Origin: Conidiobolus incongruus B7586
Taxonomy: Eukaryota; Entomophthoromycota; Entomophthoromycetes; Entomophthorales; Conidiobolaceae
DNA: 12,165 bases
Assembly (NCBI GenBank): GCA_000697335.1
Contig: JNEM01012148.1
Location: 1-12,165 of the forward strand
Reading direction: 5' to 3'
This document shows positions 1 to 7,429 of the stretch, in pieces. Under the pieces are notes generated by a model. It made no database searches. It was given only the letters and a program-made list of their open reading frames with translations, and had not been told where the DNA came from. How positions within the stretch are numbered: position 1 is the stretch's first letter; every line of letters starts with the position of its first letter. The translations under genes were made by a program, and so were the position numbers.

Positions 1-1050
1 ATATTAAATCAATTTTTCCAAAATAGAATATCTATTAATCAAAATTATTATAACTTTTATATAATTCATTTATACTAATATTATTAATTTATTATAAAAT
101 ATCATATATTTTTCAAATATAGAAATATTAATAAATTTTAATAAGAATTTTAATTTATTCATATTTTAGTTAAAAAATATTAAAATAATTTTAATTTTTA
201 TTTAAGATTTAATAATAGTTACAAATATTTTAATTATATTGATGCTATATATAATGAATTAAGGATAATATGATTATTATTATTAAAAAGTCAGAATAAT
301 ATTTAAAAGATAATTTGTATTTTAAATAAATTCAAAATATGATAATTATATCATTATTTTGATATATAAATTTGATTTATTTTTGTTCAAATTAAGAATA
401 TTATATAATATCTATATTTAAATAAAATATTTCCAAAAATACATATATAATAATTAAAATTGAATAAGAATTTTTTGGATCTGAAAATGAATTTATTTGT
501 ATATTTTTATACCAAAATATTACCTAATTTATGAAAAACTATTCACCAATTAATTTTGATTTAACTCTGCTGTAAATTATCTCTAAAAATAATTGAAATT
601 TTAAAGATTCCAATTCAATAGATTTGTCATAAATCTAAAAAAAGAGAAAAATGATAAGATTTGGAATTTGAATATTTGTTTAATTTTTAGATATCATTAA
701 ATAAGATTTTCATTAACAACATTAGTGATAGTTGATTCGGTATCTAACAACTTACTTTATCACCCAAAAGGGATTCGAAAATATAAAACAATTTTAAATT
801 GGAAATAAATTTGAAAATCAAGCATGGATCCTACCTTTGCAAATGGAATCTCATCATAAATCTTATTTTTCACTTGATTATTTATTTACATTTTGATAAT
901 CTTCAAGTTGCTATTCGCTCAATTTGACCCCAGATTATTGGTGTAAGCTCAAAATCATATCTCCACGAGAAAATACTATGATCATCATAATCTCGAGGAC
1001 ACTTCAACTTTTGGTGGGTAAATCATCATCAAATGCTAATAATAAGCTGA
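1..1050. other. AT-rich gene-free stretch upstream of the first secreted-protein gene
   Basis: The sequence is dominated by A and T with frequent stops in every frame. I see no coding region, RNA gene or recognisable transposon. The last 200 bases are somewhat richer in G and C and probably belong to the upstream control region of the gene at 1160. A 69-codon open frame at 924-1133 has no family resemblance and overlaps the probable promoter, so I do not call it a gene. Confidence 0.6.
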
Positions 1051-1051
1051 C

Positions 1052-1079
1052 CAACAATTTGATTGTTGAATATATAAAT
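1052..1079 (+). promoter_or_regulatory. Probable core promoter: 17-bp inverted repeat next to a TATA box
   Basis: A perfect 7-bp inverted repeat, CAACAAT-ttg-ATTGTTG (1052-1068), stands two bases before TATATAAAT (1071-1079). The TATA-like site lies about 80 bases ahead of the ATG at 1160, a plausible distance for a short 5' untranslated region. The palindrome could bind a dimeric regulator, but both elements are AT-rich and could occur by chance here. The core AATATATAA also occurs before the gene at 5044. Confidence 0.35.
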
Positions 1080-1159
1080 ATCGTGAAATTAATATCATAT
1101 ATACTATCAATTCATTCATTTTATATTTCATAGAAATATTTATTTGCGCATTTTACAAT

Positions 1160-1732
1160 ATGACTAAATTCATCGCTTTGACTTTCATTGCTGCCTGCTC
1201 TGCTCTCGTAGACCCCAAAACCTTAACCGGCGCTTTGGGCGCTGCCAGTACTCCTAATCAACTTCCTTTGGGTGCTGCTGGAGTTCCAGCTACTGCACCT
1301 ATTGCTCCCGTTCCACAGAACCCACTCCCAGCTGGTGCTGCCGAAGCATTAAATGAAGTTGGTGCTCAACACATCTCTCGTCGTGGTTATGACAATGGTT
1401 ACAAGAGTTATGGTCGTTCAGGTTCTTACAGAGATTATGGAGACTATGGTGGTTATGGACGAGGAAAGAACTATGGTGGATATAAGAGCTATGGTGGTGA
1501 CCGTTACTACGGCGGTGATGACAACTACAACTTATATCGTAGAGGTGACTACGGTGGCTATAAGAGCTATGGTGGCTCCGGCCCTTACAGAGACTATGGT
1601 GGTTATGGTGGAAAGGGCTATGGTGGTTATGATAATGGCTATGGTGGTGGTTATGGCGGCTACGACAAAGGGTATGGTGGCCACAAGAGCTACGGTGGCG
1701 GTTATGACAATGACTATGGCAATGATTACTAA
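1160..1732 (+). CDS. Secreted glycine/tyrosine-rich repeat protein with dibasic sites (190 aa)
   Basis: I do not recognise a named family. Residues 1-15 form a typical signal peptide (Lys3, a hydrophobic run, small residues at the probable cut after Cys13-Ser-Ala). Residues 16-73 are rich in Ala, Pro, Leu and Gly and look like a pro-segment. Arg74-Arg75-Gly is a good Kex2-type site, and a second Arg-Arg-Gly stands at 127-129. From residue 77 to the end, 30 of about 115 residues are Tyr, set among Gly, Asp and Lys. The motif [YH]-K-S-Y-G appears four times (81, 108, 134, 175), and the stretch after each Arg-Arg site follows a similar order (Y-K-S-Y-G, S-G, Y-R-D-Y-G). There are no cysteines in the tail. 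The ATG at 1160 is chosen because it starts the signal peptide. GC content is far above that of the flanks. It may be a structural wall or adhesive protein, or a precursor of tyrosine-rich peptides. The protein at 5044-6282 shares its plan. Confidence 0.85.
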   Translation: MTKFIALTFIAACSALVDPKTLTGALGAASTPNQLPLGAAGVPATAPIAPVPQNPLPAGAAEALNEVGAQHISRRGYDNGYKSYGRSGSYRDYGDYGGYGRGKNYGGYKSYGGDRYYGGDDNYNLYRRGDYGGYKSYGGSGPYRDYGGYGGKGYGGYDNGYGGGYGGYDKGYGGHKSYGGGYDNDYGNDY

Positions 1733-1763
1733 ATTCATATTCCTAGATCATATTAGACTGGTG

Positions 1764-1805
1764 AATAAATACTATACCTTGCATTTAATCACATTGTTCA
1801 ATAAA
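1764..1805 (+). terminator. Candidate polyadenylation signals of the 1160-1732 gene
   Basis: AATAAA occurs at 1764-1769 and again at 1800-1805, about 30 and 70 bases after the stop codon. Either could direct 3'-end formation. The motif is common in AT-rich DNA, so this rests on position only. Confidence 0.35.
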
Positions 1806-1976
1806 TAATTAAAACTTGATTCTATTATTTTATATAAATTATAACAAAGGCGCTTAAGAAGATTTTCATGACCTATTGATATTTTTTTAATTTCAAGTTA
1901 TCAAAACTAATAATCCATACTTTAATTATTACTATCTATTGAAAACATTGTGAGCTTATAGTAAATTTTGAATATA

Positions 1977-1996
1977 CAGTAGTTCAAAAAGTTCAC
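1977..1996 (+). repeat. Left terminal inverted repeat of the Tc1/mariner element
   Basis: CAGTAGTTCAAAAAGTTCAC follows TA at 1975-1976. The CAGT start and the CAAAAAG core resemble published Tc1-like ends. The first 16 bases match the inverted right end at 14 positions. Confidence 0.6.
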
Positions 1997-2056
1997 TAAT
2001 ATTATATTTATATTAACAAAATAAATAACGATAAAGCAAAAAAATGATTTTAATAA

Positions 2057-2380
2057 TTAATAACTCCCTTGTTTTTCAATAACAGAATTTCATACTAATG
2101 GTAATTGCTTAACTCCTCTACATAGGTTTTTATAATTTATTTTCAAAATTACACCCCTAATTTTGAATTTTAAAGTTGAAATGTTATCAAATCTTTTTCC
2201 CCAAGTCAAATTCTCTAACATACCAAAACAATTATAATCACAAGGATTTATATCTAGTGAATAGGGTGGAAGTGGTAATAAGGAACATTTTTTAATAAAC
2301 AAATTTTTGATAATTTTTACTGTATGTTTATAGCTACTATTATTTAAAATATATGGTTTTTTAATTAAATATTTATACAA
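2057..2380 (-). pseudogene. C-terminal remnant of a mariner-like transposase
   Basis: The - strand frame reads Y-I-L-N-N-S-S-Y-K-H-T, then L-P-L-P-P-Y-S-L-D-I-N-P-C-D-Y, then W-G-K-R-F-D. This follows the order of the mariner DDE domain: the D-N-A-x-x-H-T block, the P-P-Y-S-P-D-L-x-P-C-D-Y/F block with the third catalytic Asp, and the G-K-R-F block. The Asp of the D-N-A block is replaced by Asn, so one catalytic residue is lost. A TGA at 2090-2092 stands where related transposases usually carry Trp (L-P-x-x-W), and the family-like tail (V-I-E-K-Q-G-S-Y) continues after it to a TAA at 2057. Upstream of about 2370 the frame no longer resembles a transposase. This is a dead copy. Confidence 0.75.
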
Positions 2381-3224
2381 ATTTATAATTTTTAAAAATC
2401 TAATTTATTCTACTATTATAATTTATTTTTTCTGCTAATAATTAGTGGAATGTTGCGTTCTTAATATCTATAACTCAAAACATCATTTTGAAATAATTTT
2501 AGTTTTGTAACTTATAGTAATGGTTTTAACTTTTCAACCCAAGCATTTTTTATCTCTTAGTAATATATCATAAATTAGAATCTATAATTCATTTATTATA
2601 ATCATTTTTAGCACTATGAGTGTTATAATTGTATAAATTTATATTAGTTATATTTCTTCACTTATTTAATCTTTAATTAAAATATAAATTACCCATACTT
2701 TAATTTTTTAACTAATTTTAAATTATTTTTTAGTAAATAATAGAGTTAATATTAGAATAAAGAGATTATTTTAATTATTTTGCTGGGATATATAGGTGAT
2801 ATTTGGATCACTTTTTAATTTTATTTGTATTTCTTTGGTTAGTTATAGAATTAAAATGGCTTGAAAAAGGCAATTCTTTTATGTTAGATCTTCCGGCTTT
2901 GAGTTGATTAAACTAGTTTGCAATATTACATTTTAAATGACTTTTGTCATTTGTTGTTACTTGGAAATTTTTGTCAATAATTTGATATAAAATATTATAT
3001 TTAATATGATATTTTAATAAATGCATTTTATTCAATTCAGTTAAAAATTGAAAATCTGTAATTTGTAGTTATTGTATTTTTTATTGAAATTTTCTTAAAA
3101 TATTATATTATATATAGTGAATAAAACAAATTATTAGATCACTTAATATCATTGAAAATGATACTAAAATTAAAGTAAATAATTATGATTCATTAAATAG
3201 TATTTGATTTAAATATACGAAATT

Positions 3225-3240
3225 ACATTTTGAACTACTC
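3225..3240 (-). repeat. Right terminal inverted repeat of the Tc1/mariner element
   Basis: Read on the - strand this is GAGTAGTTCAAAATGT, differing from the left end at two of 16 positions, one of them the outermost base. A 12-base core, AGTAGTTCAAAA, is identical. Such matches can arise by chance in AT-rich DNA; the correct orientation and spacing are what make it credible. Confidence 0.5.
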
Positions 3241-3930
3241 ACTAAAATTATTCACCTCTCAAATTGGCGAAGTATTTCAAAAATTTTATTAATTATAAAA
3301 TACATCACTGCAATGTTTGTCAATAATAGGCATTAGTTAACAGATAATTCATCAAATAATTTTGATATTAAATACTAAATTCAATAAAATATATTATATT
3401 AAAAATGGATAATTCAAACAGAATTTTGAGATCAATTAAATTTTAATAAATCAAACACTTTTTATTGATTATTATATTTGATAGTAATTATAAAAATAAT
3501 AATTGTATATAAATTTGTATGGTTACAAGTACAAAGTTTGAGTAATTATAATCATAAAACATAAGATGATGGATTAAAATTCTGATTTTTTTTGATTTCG
3601 ATTGGTTAATAAAAATTTCAATTTGATAAATACGATTCATGAATTATAGTTCTGATATATTGTGACTAATTGATAGATATATTAAAATTATAGCTATTAG
3701 CTAAACAATAAATTGTAACCTTATAATTATTTGAAATAAATCAGATTTAATAAAAGATTGATAAGATTATTGTATTTATCATGATTTATGATATACACTA
3801 TTTATCTTGTTGCTAGTCTATTATTTTATTCATTTGGAGTAAACTTTGATGAATATTCTAATTTAATATCTTAATATAACCTAGCAATAAAATTTTGATT
3901 TAACCAAATAATATTGACAACTTTTTGAGA
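3241..3930. other. AT-rich gene-free stretch
   Basis: Between the transposon end and the G-rich island I find only AT-rich sequence with dense stops on both strands. No repeat family or RNA gene was recognised. Confidence 0.6.
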
Positions 3931-3959
3931 AAACAGTTGTTCAAATAGATACAACAGAA

Positions 3960-4255
3960 ATAGGATCATAGGAAAATTATCAGATAAGGGTTAATGGAGA
4001 GTTTATTGGTTATAATGAGATAGAGAGTTACTAAGGTCAATCCGTCTAGTGCTTCATTTAGGGAGCAACTGTATTTGATATTATTGGTCGATAGCGTATG
4101 TAACTAGTCGGTGGGGTTGGCTTGGGCTGTGCTTCAATCATAATGTGAGAATGTTGTCTGGGTGTGAGTATAGTGGGAAACGGTTCGAATCAAGGGAGAA
4201 ACGGGATTTTTGAGCGAGAGTGAGTTTCTGGGCTAGCAACAATAACTTACTTTTC
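3960..4255. other. GC-richer, G-skewed island of unknown nature
   Basis: This stretch stands out from its surroundings. At 4141-4200, 26 of 60 bases are G or C, of which 22 are G on the + strand. It holds GGTTCGAATC (4192-4201), which fits the Pol III B-box consensus, a weak A-box-like TGGCTTGGGCT (4118-4128) and a T5 run (4206-4211 region) downstream. The bases flanking the B-box-like site do not form a tRNA T-arm. On the - strand short open stretches exist but none is long or recognisable. It may be a piece of a SINE or other repeat, an uncharacterised non-coding RNA gene, or a remnant of a gene. Confidence 0.35.
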
Positions 4256-4261
4256 AATTAA

Positions 4262-4283
4262 ATATATATATATATATATATAT
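4262..4283. repeat. (AT)n microsatellite
   Basis: An uninterrupted run of 11 AT dinucleotides directly follows the G-skewed island. Confidence 0.95.
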
Positions 4284-4284
4284 T

Positions 4285-4900
4285 AATTACAACAACGGTG
4301 TTAAACATGGTTGTAAAATTTAGTTACGTTCTTTTCAAATACAAATTATATTACAGTTGATAATGTTTTTAAATTTGGAACTAAGTTAGGTTTTAAACCA
4401 TTATCAGAATAATATAAATTGTCACTTACCTCGCTTTTTCATTGATGAATAAATCAATAAATAAAATATTAGTTAATTATAATAATACCAACTATAATTA
4501 ATAATTGCTACATTAAATATTCATAACTATTAGAATTCGAAACTGAGCTTAATTCAATATAAATTATACCAGCAATTATTCACAGTATGTCTCAACACAC
4601 CTTTTTATTTACATTATTGTTTCAGGTATATTTCAATATTTTTATTTACAAATTTTGAATTTTTAAAATAATAAAAACAAGTATTATCGAATTATATAAT
4701 TGATTTTAGACTTTATAATATGTAATTCGTATTAAACATATAATTAATTCAACCCCACAAATTTAAAATTCCCAACAAAAATTTTGTAGATCTGAATTTG
4801 TGAATTGGAGTACAGTTTGCAAAGTTTCAATAGGAAATTATTTTAACCTCCAATTCATCAATATTGAGATTATCTAACAGCTCGATATCGTACTACTTCT
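4285..4900. other. AT-rich stretch upstream of the second secreted-protein gene
   Basis: No gene is evident. A 24-codon open frame starting at 4587 begins with a hydrophobic stretch and contains a CAG-GTATAT splice-donor look-alike at about 4623-4631, but nothing connects it to a following exon. The last 120 bases, before the TATA-like site at 4905, are slightly less AT-rich and may hold control sites. Confidence 0.55.
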
Positions 4901-4904
4901 GTCA

Positions 4905-4913
4905 ATATATAAG
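4905..4913 (+). promoter_or_regulatory. Candidate TATA box for the 412-aa secreted-protein gene
   Basis: ATATATAAG stands about 130 bases before the ATG at 5044, in a local context (CAATATATAAG) that resembles the site before the 1160 gene (GAATATATAAA). A small palindrome, CGATATCG (4883-4890), lies just upstream. This is position-based only. Confidence 0.35.
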
Positions 4914-4951
4914 CTCTTTCAAATCAATCATAAATTACCATTATATAGTAG

Positions 4952-4974
4952 TTAATTTAATTTAATTTAATTTT
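4952..4974 (+). repeat. Short TTTAA tandem repeat in the probable 5' leader
   Basis: About four copies of the pentamer TTTAA lie between the TATA-like site and the start codon. It may be a simple slippage product of the AT-rich leader. Confidence 0.8.
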
Positions 4975-5043
4975 GTAATATACTTATAACCTAATTTAAT
5001 ATCATACACCTGCACTCTGCATTTACATTTTTCATATATTATC

Positions 5044-6282
5044 ATGACATCCTTTAACCATTTTATTGCATTTGCTCTGGTTAGCATTTATACCGCAATG
5101 CCTCTAGTTACACCTCAACTGCTTGTCCCGAATGTCGGGCCTTTTGCTCAGTCATTTACCCCCCCAGCCACTAGCGCACCAGTTGCGCCAGTCGCACCAG
5201 TCCCACCAACTCCAGTGACTCCTGATTCTACAAAGGTTGACACCACTGAATTGGTCAAAACTCCCTCCGACAAGTTATCAGATGCAGAATTTAACACTAT
5301 GCATCATGAAATTGCAAATAAAATTCGTAGCCAGCTAACAGAAGCCTTTGATTCCAGACCCCAAGGTGGATTGGACCCGAACGCTGGAAATCAAGTGATT
5401 TCAGCTAGTGGAGAGATGGCAGTGAATGATGGACTCGTGAGACGTGGCATCCCAATGAAAACTTATTCGGATGTTCGACCTTGGAGACGTCGTCGCCCAG
5501 CCAGATATCACTCAAGGGTGGCTGGTTGGAGATCAAGAAGACCACGTCGTTATAGAAGAATTCGTCCCATCAGATATTACGAAGGTGTCAATGGATGGAG
5601 ATCCAAGCGTTACAGATATATCAATGAAGACGTTGATGACTGGAATGATAGGCGCTATAAGTATGTTGATGACTACGTAGGCGGCTATAAGAGCTATGAA
5701 GACGTTTCACCTTATAAATCATACGAAGAAGTCGATGATTGGAGGGACAAACGCTACGAAGATGTTGATGACTACGTAGGTGGTTATAAGACTTACGAGG
5801 ATGTTGATGACTATAAGTCTTATGAAGACGTTGACTACTATAAAACGTATGAAGACGTTGACGACTGGGATGACAAACCCTACAAGTATGAGGATGTCGA
5901 TGTCTTTGTAGGCGACTACAAGACATATAGCGATGTTGACGATTATCAATCTTATGAAGAGGTAGATGATTGGAACGACAAGCGCTATGAATACGTTGAT
6001 GACTACGTAGGTGGTTACAAAACTTACGAAGATGTTTCACCCTATAAATCATACGAAGAAGTCGATGATTGGAGAGACAAACGCTACGAAGATGTTGATG
6101 ACTACGTAGGTGGTTATAAGACTTACGAGGATGTTAGTCCTTTCAGGGAATATGAGGATATTGGTCCCGTTAAGCCATACGAAGAGGTCGACGACTGGAG
6201 AGATAGATACATTGTTTTAGATGACGTTGATGATGTCGATAAACCTATTGACAATAAGACATTGCACGACCTTGAAGATTGA
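5044..6282 (+). CDS. Secreted tyrosine-rich tandem-repeat proprotein with Kex2-type sites (412 aa)
   Basis: I recognise no named family. Residues 1 to about 20 are a signal peptide (hydrophobic core 7-18). Residues 38-62 are a Pro/Ala/Val/Thr-rich stretch, and 63-131 a mixed pro-region with no repeats. Arg133-Arg134-Gly matches the first dibasic site of the 190-aa paralogue. From 144 on, nine units end in V-x-x-W-x-x plus a basic or near-basic pair, starting at Val 144, 159, 182, 197, 230, 272, 307, 340 and 382. From the 182 unit on, each is followed by Tyr: S-K-R-Y, D-R-R-Y, D-K-R-Y three times, one altered to D-K-P-Y (277-280), and a last D-R-Y. Full units are 33 residues with inserts of a 9-residue element Y-K-[ST]-Y-E-[DE]-V-x-x. 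Early units (144-190) are Arg-rich; later ones are strongly acidic. No cysteines are seen. Kex2 cutting would release 31-residue Tyr/Asp/Glu-rich peptides. It could instead be a structural wall protein whose tyrosines cross-link. The ATG at 5044 opens the signal peptide, and no intron is needed. Confidence 0.85.
   Translation: MTSFNHFIAFALVSIYTAMPLVTPQLLVPNVGPFAQSFTPPATSAPVAPVAPVPPTPVTPDSTKVDTTELVKTPSDKLSDAEFNTMHHEIANKIRSQLTEAFDSRPQGGLDPNAGNQVISASGEMAVNDGLVRRGIPMKTYSDVRPWRRRRPARYHSRVAGWRSRRPRRYRRIRPIRYYEGVNGWRSKRYRYINEDVDDWNDRRYKYVDDYVGGYKSYEDVSPYKSYEEVDDWRDKRYEDVDDYVGGYKTYEDVDDYKSYEDVDYYKTYEDVDDWDDKPYKYEDVDVFVGDYKTYSDVDDYQSYEEVDDWNDKRYEYVDDYVGGYKTYEDVSPYKSYEEVDDWRDKRYEDVDDYVGGYKTYEDVSPFREYEDIGPVKPYEEVDDWRDRYIVLDDVDDVDKPIDNKTLHDLED
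5473..6210 (+). repeat. In-gene tandem repeat, 99-bp unit (33 aa) with 27-bp sub-repeats
   Basis: Spacing between successive basic pairs from residue 204 is 33, 42, 35, 33 and 41 residues, that is one unit of 33 with occasional additions of about 9 residues. The additions match the sub-repeat Y-K-[ST]-Y-E-D-V-D-[DY]. The first units are shorter and more diverged. The pattern suggests growth by unequal exchange on two scales. Confidence 0.9.
5701..6135 (+). repeat. Near-identical 105-bp direct repeats, 330 bp apart
   Basis: The segments 5701-5805 and 6031-6135 differ at three positions out of 105 by my reading. All three changes are silent (GAC/GAT, CCT/CCC, AGG/AGA). The 330-bp step equals 110 codons, so a higher-order block containing several units was duplicated or has been kept alike by gene conversion. 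Confidence 0.85.
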
Positions 6283-7124
6283 AAGGATCAATCCAACAAT
6301 TATAGCATACCACATTAACTATATTTCAAGCATTAGATTTGACTATTTATAACGAGAAATATTAATCCTACCACCATATTCAAACCGTCATTTTTATATT
6401 CCATCATAATTATAAGAGAATACAAAATATTATTAATTTATTGACTAAATTGATAATTTTTTAGTTTACTCTATTACATTCATATTATTTATTCATTGCA
6501 TATAATCCATATTTATTATTTCATAATAATAAACATATAATCCTTCAATTTTGTAATTTTAATATATTTTTTCAATTTGAAATTCAGAGTAGTATATAAT
6601 GGATACATATTTTAAAAAACCTGTAAAATTATATAATTTAAAGATATCAAATATTACAACCCAATTATATAAACCAACTAATTATACATAATATTATATA
6701 TAGGAGTAAGAGAATTATTTATACTATGGCCTGAATAAAATATTAAAAATATAGGATTCAATTAATATGAATTTGGATATACGTTTTGTCAATGATTATA
6801 ATTGATCTTTGAATAAACCATATATTTAAATAATACAGTATTAAATATAAACAATATAAATAGGTAATGATATAAATGACTACTCAAAAAATTAAAATTT
6901 CAATATTATACAAAAATACTTTTAAAGATATTAACTTGGAAGATATTTGCTATAAAATATATTAGCATTGTTTATTTAAAAAATAGTAGGCCTAATTGTG
7001 TAGGAAAATTATGGTTCAAATAGATATAGCTATTGTAAAATTTTATATTATGAATGAATATATAAATATATATATGGGAAATAGAAAAGATATAAGAAAA
7101 AATTAAATATAATTATATCAATTG
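6283..7124. other. AT-rich gene-free stretch
   Basis: Between the secreted-protein gene and the tRNA I see no open frame of note, no repeat family and no RNA gene. AATAAA-like hexamers occur (for example near 6526) but none is well placed enough to call the 3' end of the upstream gene. Confidence 0.6.
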
Positions 7125-7130
7125 AAAAAA
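7125..7130 (-). terminator. Pol III terminator of tRNA-Gly
   Basis: Six A on the + strand read as TTTTTT on the - strand immediately after the tRNA discriminator base, the usual stop signal for RNA polymerase III. Confidence 0.85.
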
Positions 7131-7201
7131 TGCAATGGCGGGGAATCGAACCCCGGTCTACCGCGTGGCAGGCGGTAATTATACCACTAAACCACCATTG
7201 C
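7131..7201 (-). tRNA. tRNA-Gly (anticodon GCC)
   Basis: Read on the - strand the 71-nt sequence folds as a standard eukaryotic glycine tRNA without intron. The acceptor stem pairs GCAATGG (from 7201) with CCATTGC and ends in discriminator A at 7131. The anticodon loop CTGCCAC places GCC at 7169-7167. The internal promoter is present: an A box (TGGTTTAGTGG) and a B box (GGTTCGATTCC, 7152-7142). The encoded 3' end lacks CCA, as expected for a nuclear eukaryotic tRNA. It decodes GGC and GGT. The latter is the main glycine codon of the Gly-rich gene at 1160, though nothing shows a link. Confidence 0.97.
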
Positions 7202-7429
7202 TTGGAAAAGTATTAAATTTATTTGAATATAATGACTACCGATTAATTATTTTAATCATTTTTGCTTTTCACTTAAATTTTTTCTCTCAAATTATTTATT
7301 CAATTAAATGTCCTTAAATTATTTTTATTCCATTTTTATCCCATAATTCCTTTCCAATTTATATCTAAATTAAATTCAATTTAGTTCTAATTTTTGTTTT
7401 TTATATTTTTTTTAATATTTCTATTAATA

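Larger units (their letters stand above)
1977..3240 (-). mobile_element. Decayed Tc1/mariner-type DNA transposon (about 1.26 kb)
   Basis: Three lines agree. A terminal sequence starting CAGTAGTTCAAAAAGT lies directly after a TA at 1975-1976, the way Tc1/mariner ends sit next to their TA target. A matching inverted end (14 of 16 bases) stands at 3225-3240. The left part encodes, on the - strand, the C-terminal piece of a mariner-like DDE transposase. The distance between the ends (1,264 bp) is the usual size of these elements. The expected TA at the right edge reads AC, with a TA two bases further on. The N-terminal part of the transposase is no longer readable, so the copy is old and inactive. 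It separates the two secreted-protein genes. Confidence 0.65.

Noticed and set aside
1353-1808. Long open frames overlapping the Gly/Tyr gene in other frames on both strands
   Set aside because: They are by-products of the repeated GGT-TAT codons; they lack signal peptides or family resemblance, while the frame from 1160 has a clear secretory start.
3934-3948. CAGTTGTTCAAATAG, similar to the Tc1/mariner end (13 of 15)
   Set aside because: It lacks an adjoining TA and no partner end lies at a suitable distance; matches of this quality are expected by chance in such AT-rich DNA. A similar word near 7012 supports chance.
4192-4201. B-box match taken as a tRNA gene
   Set aside because: The five bases on either side of the loop do not pair and no acceptor or anticodon stem can be drawn.
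4587-4631. Short hydrophobic open frame followed by a splice-donor look-alike, perhaps a first exon
   Set aside because: No acceptor and following exon could be joined sensibly, and the gene at 5044 already has its own signal peptide.
5621-6052. Antisense open frames opposite the 412-aa gene
   Set aside because: The repeat keeps the opposite strand free of stops; the products are low-complexity mirror images of the repeat and have no start context.
7131-7201. Idea that the tRNA-Gly(GCC) supports expression of the nearby Gly-rich gene
   Set aside because: The codon match is real, but tRNAs act in trans, the gene is more than 5 kb away, and GCC is the common glycine tRNA everywhere.
7135-7317. 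A 60-codon open frame on the + strand
   Set aside because: Its first 67 bases lie across the tRNA-Gly gene on the other strand and the rest resembles nothing.
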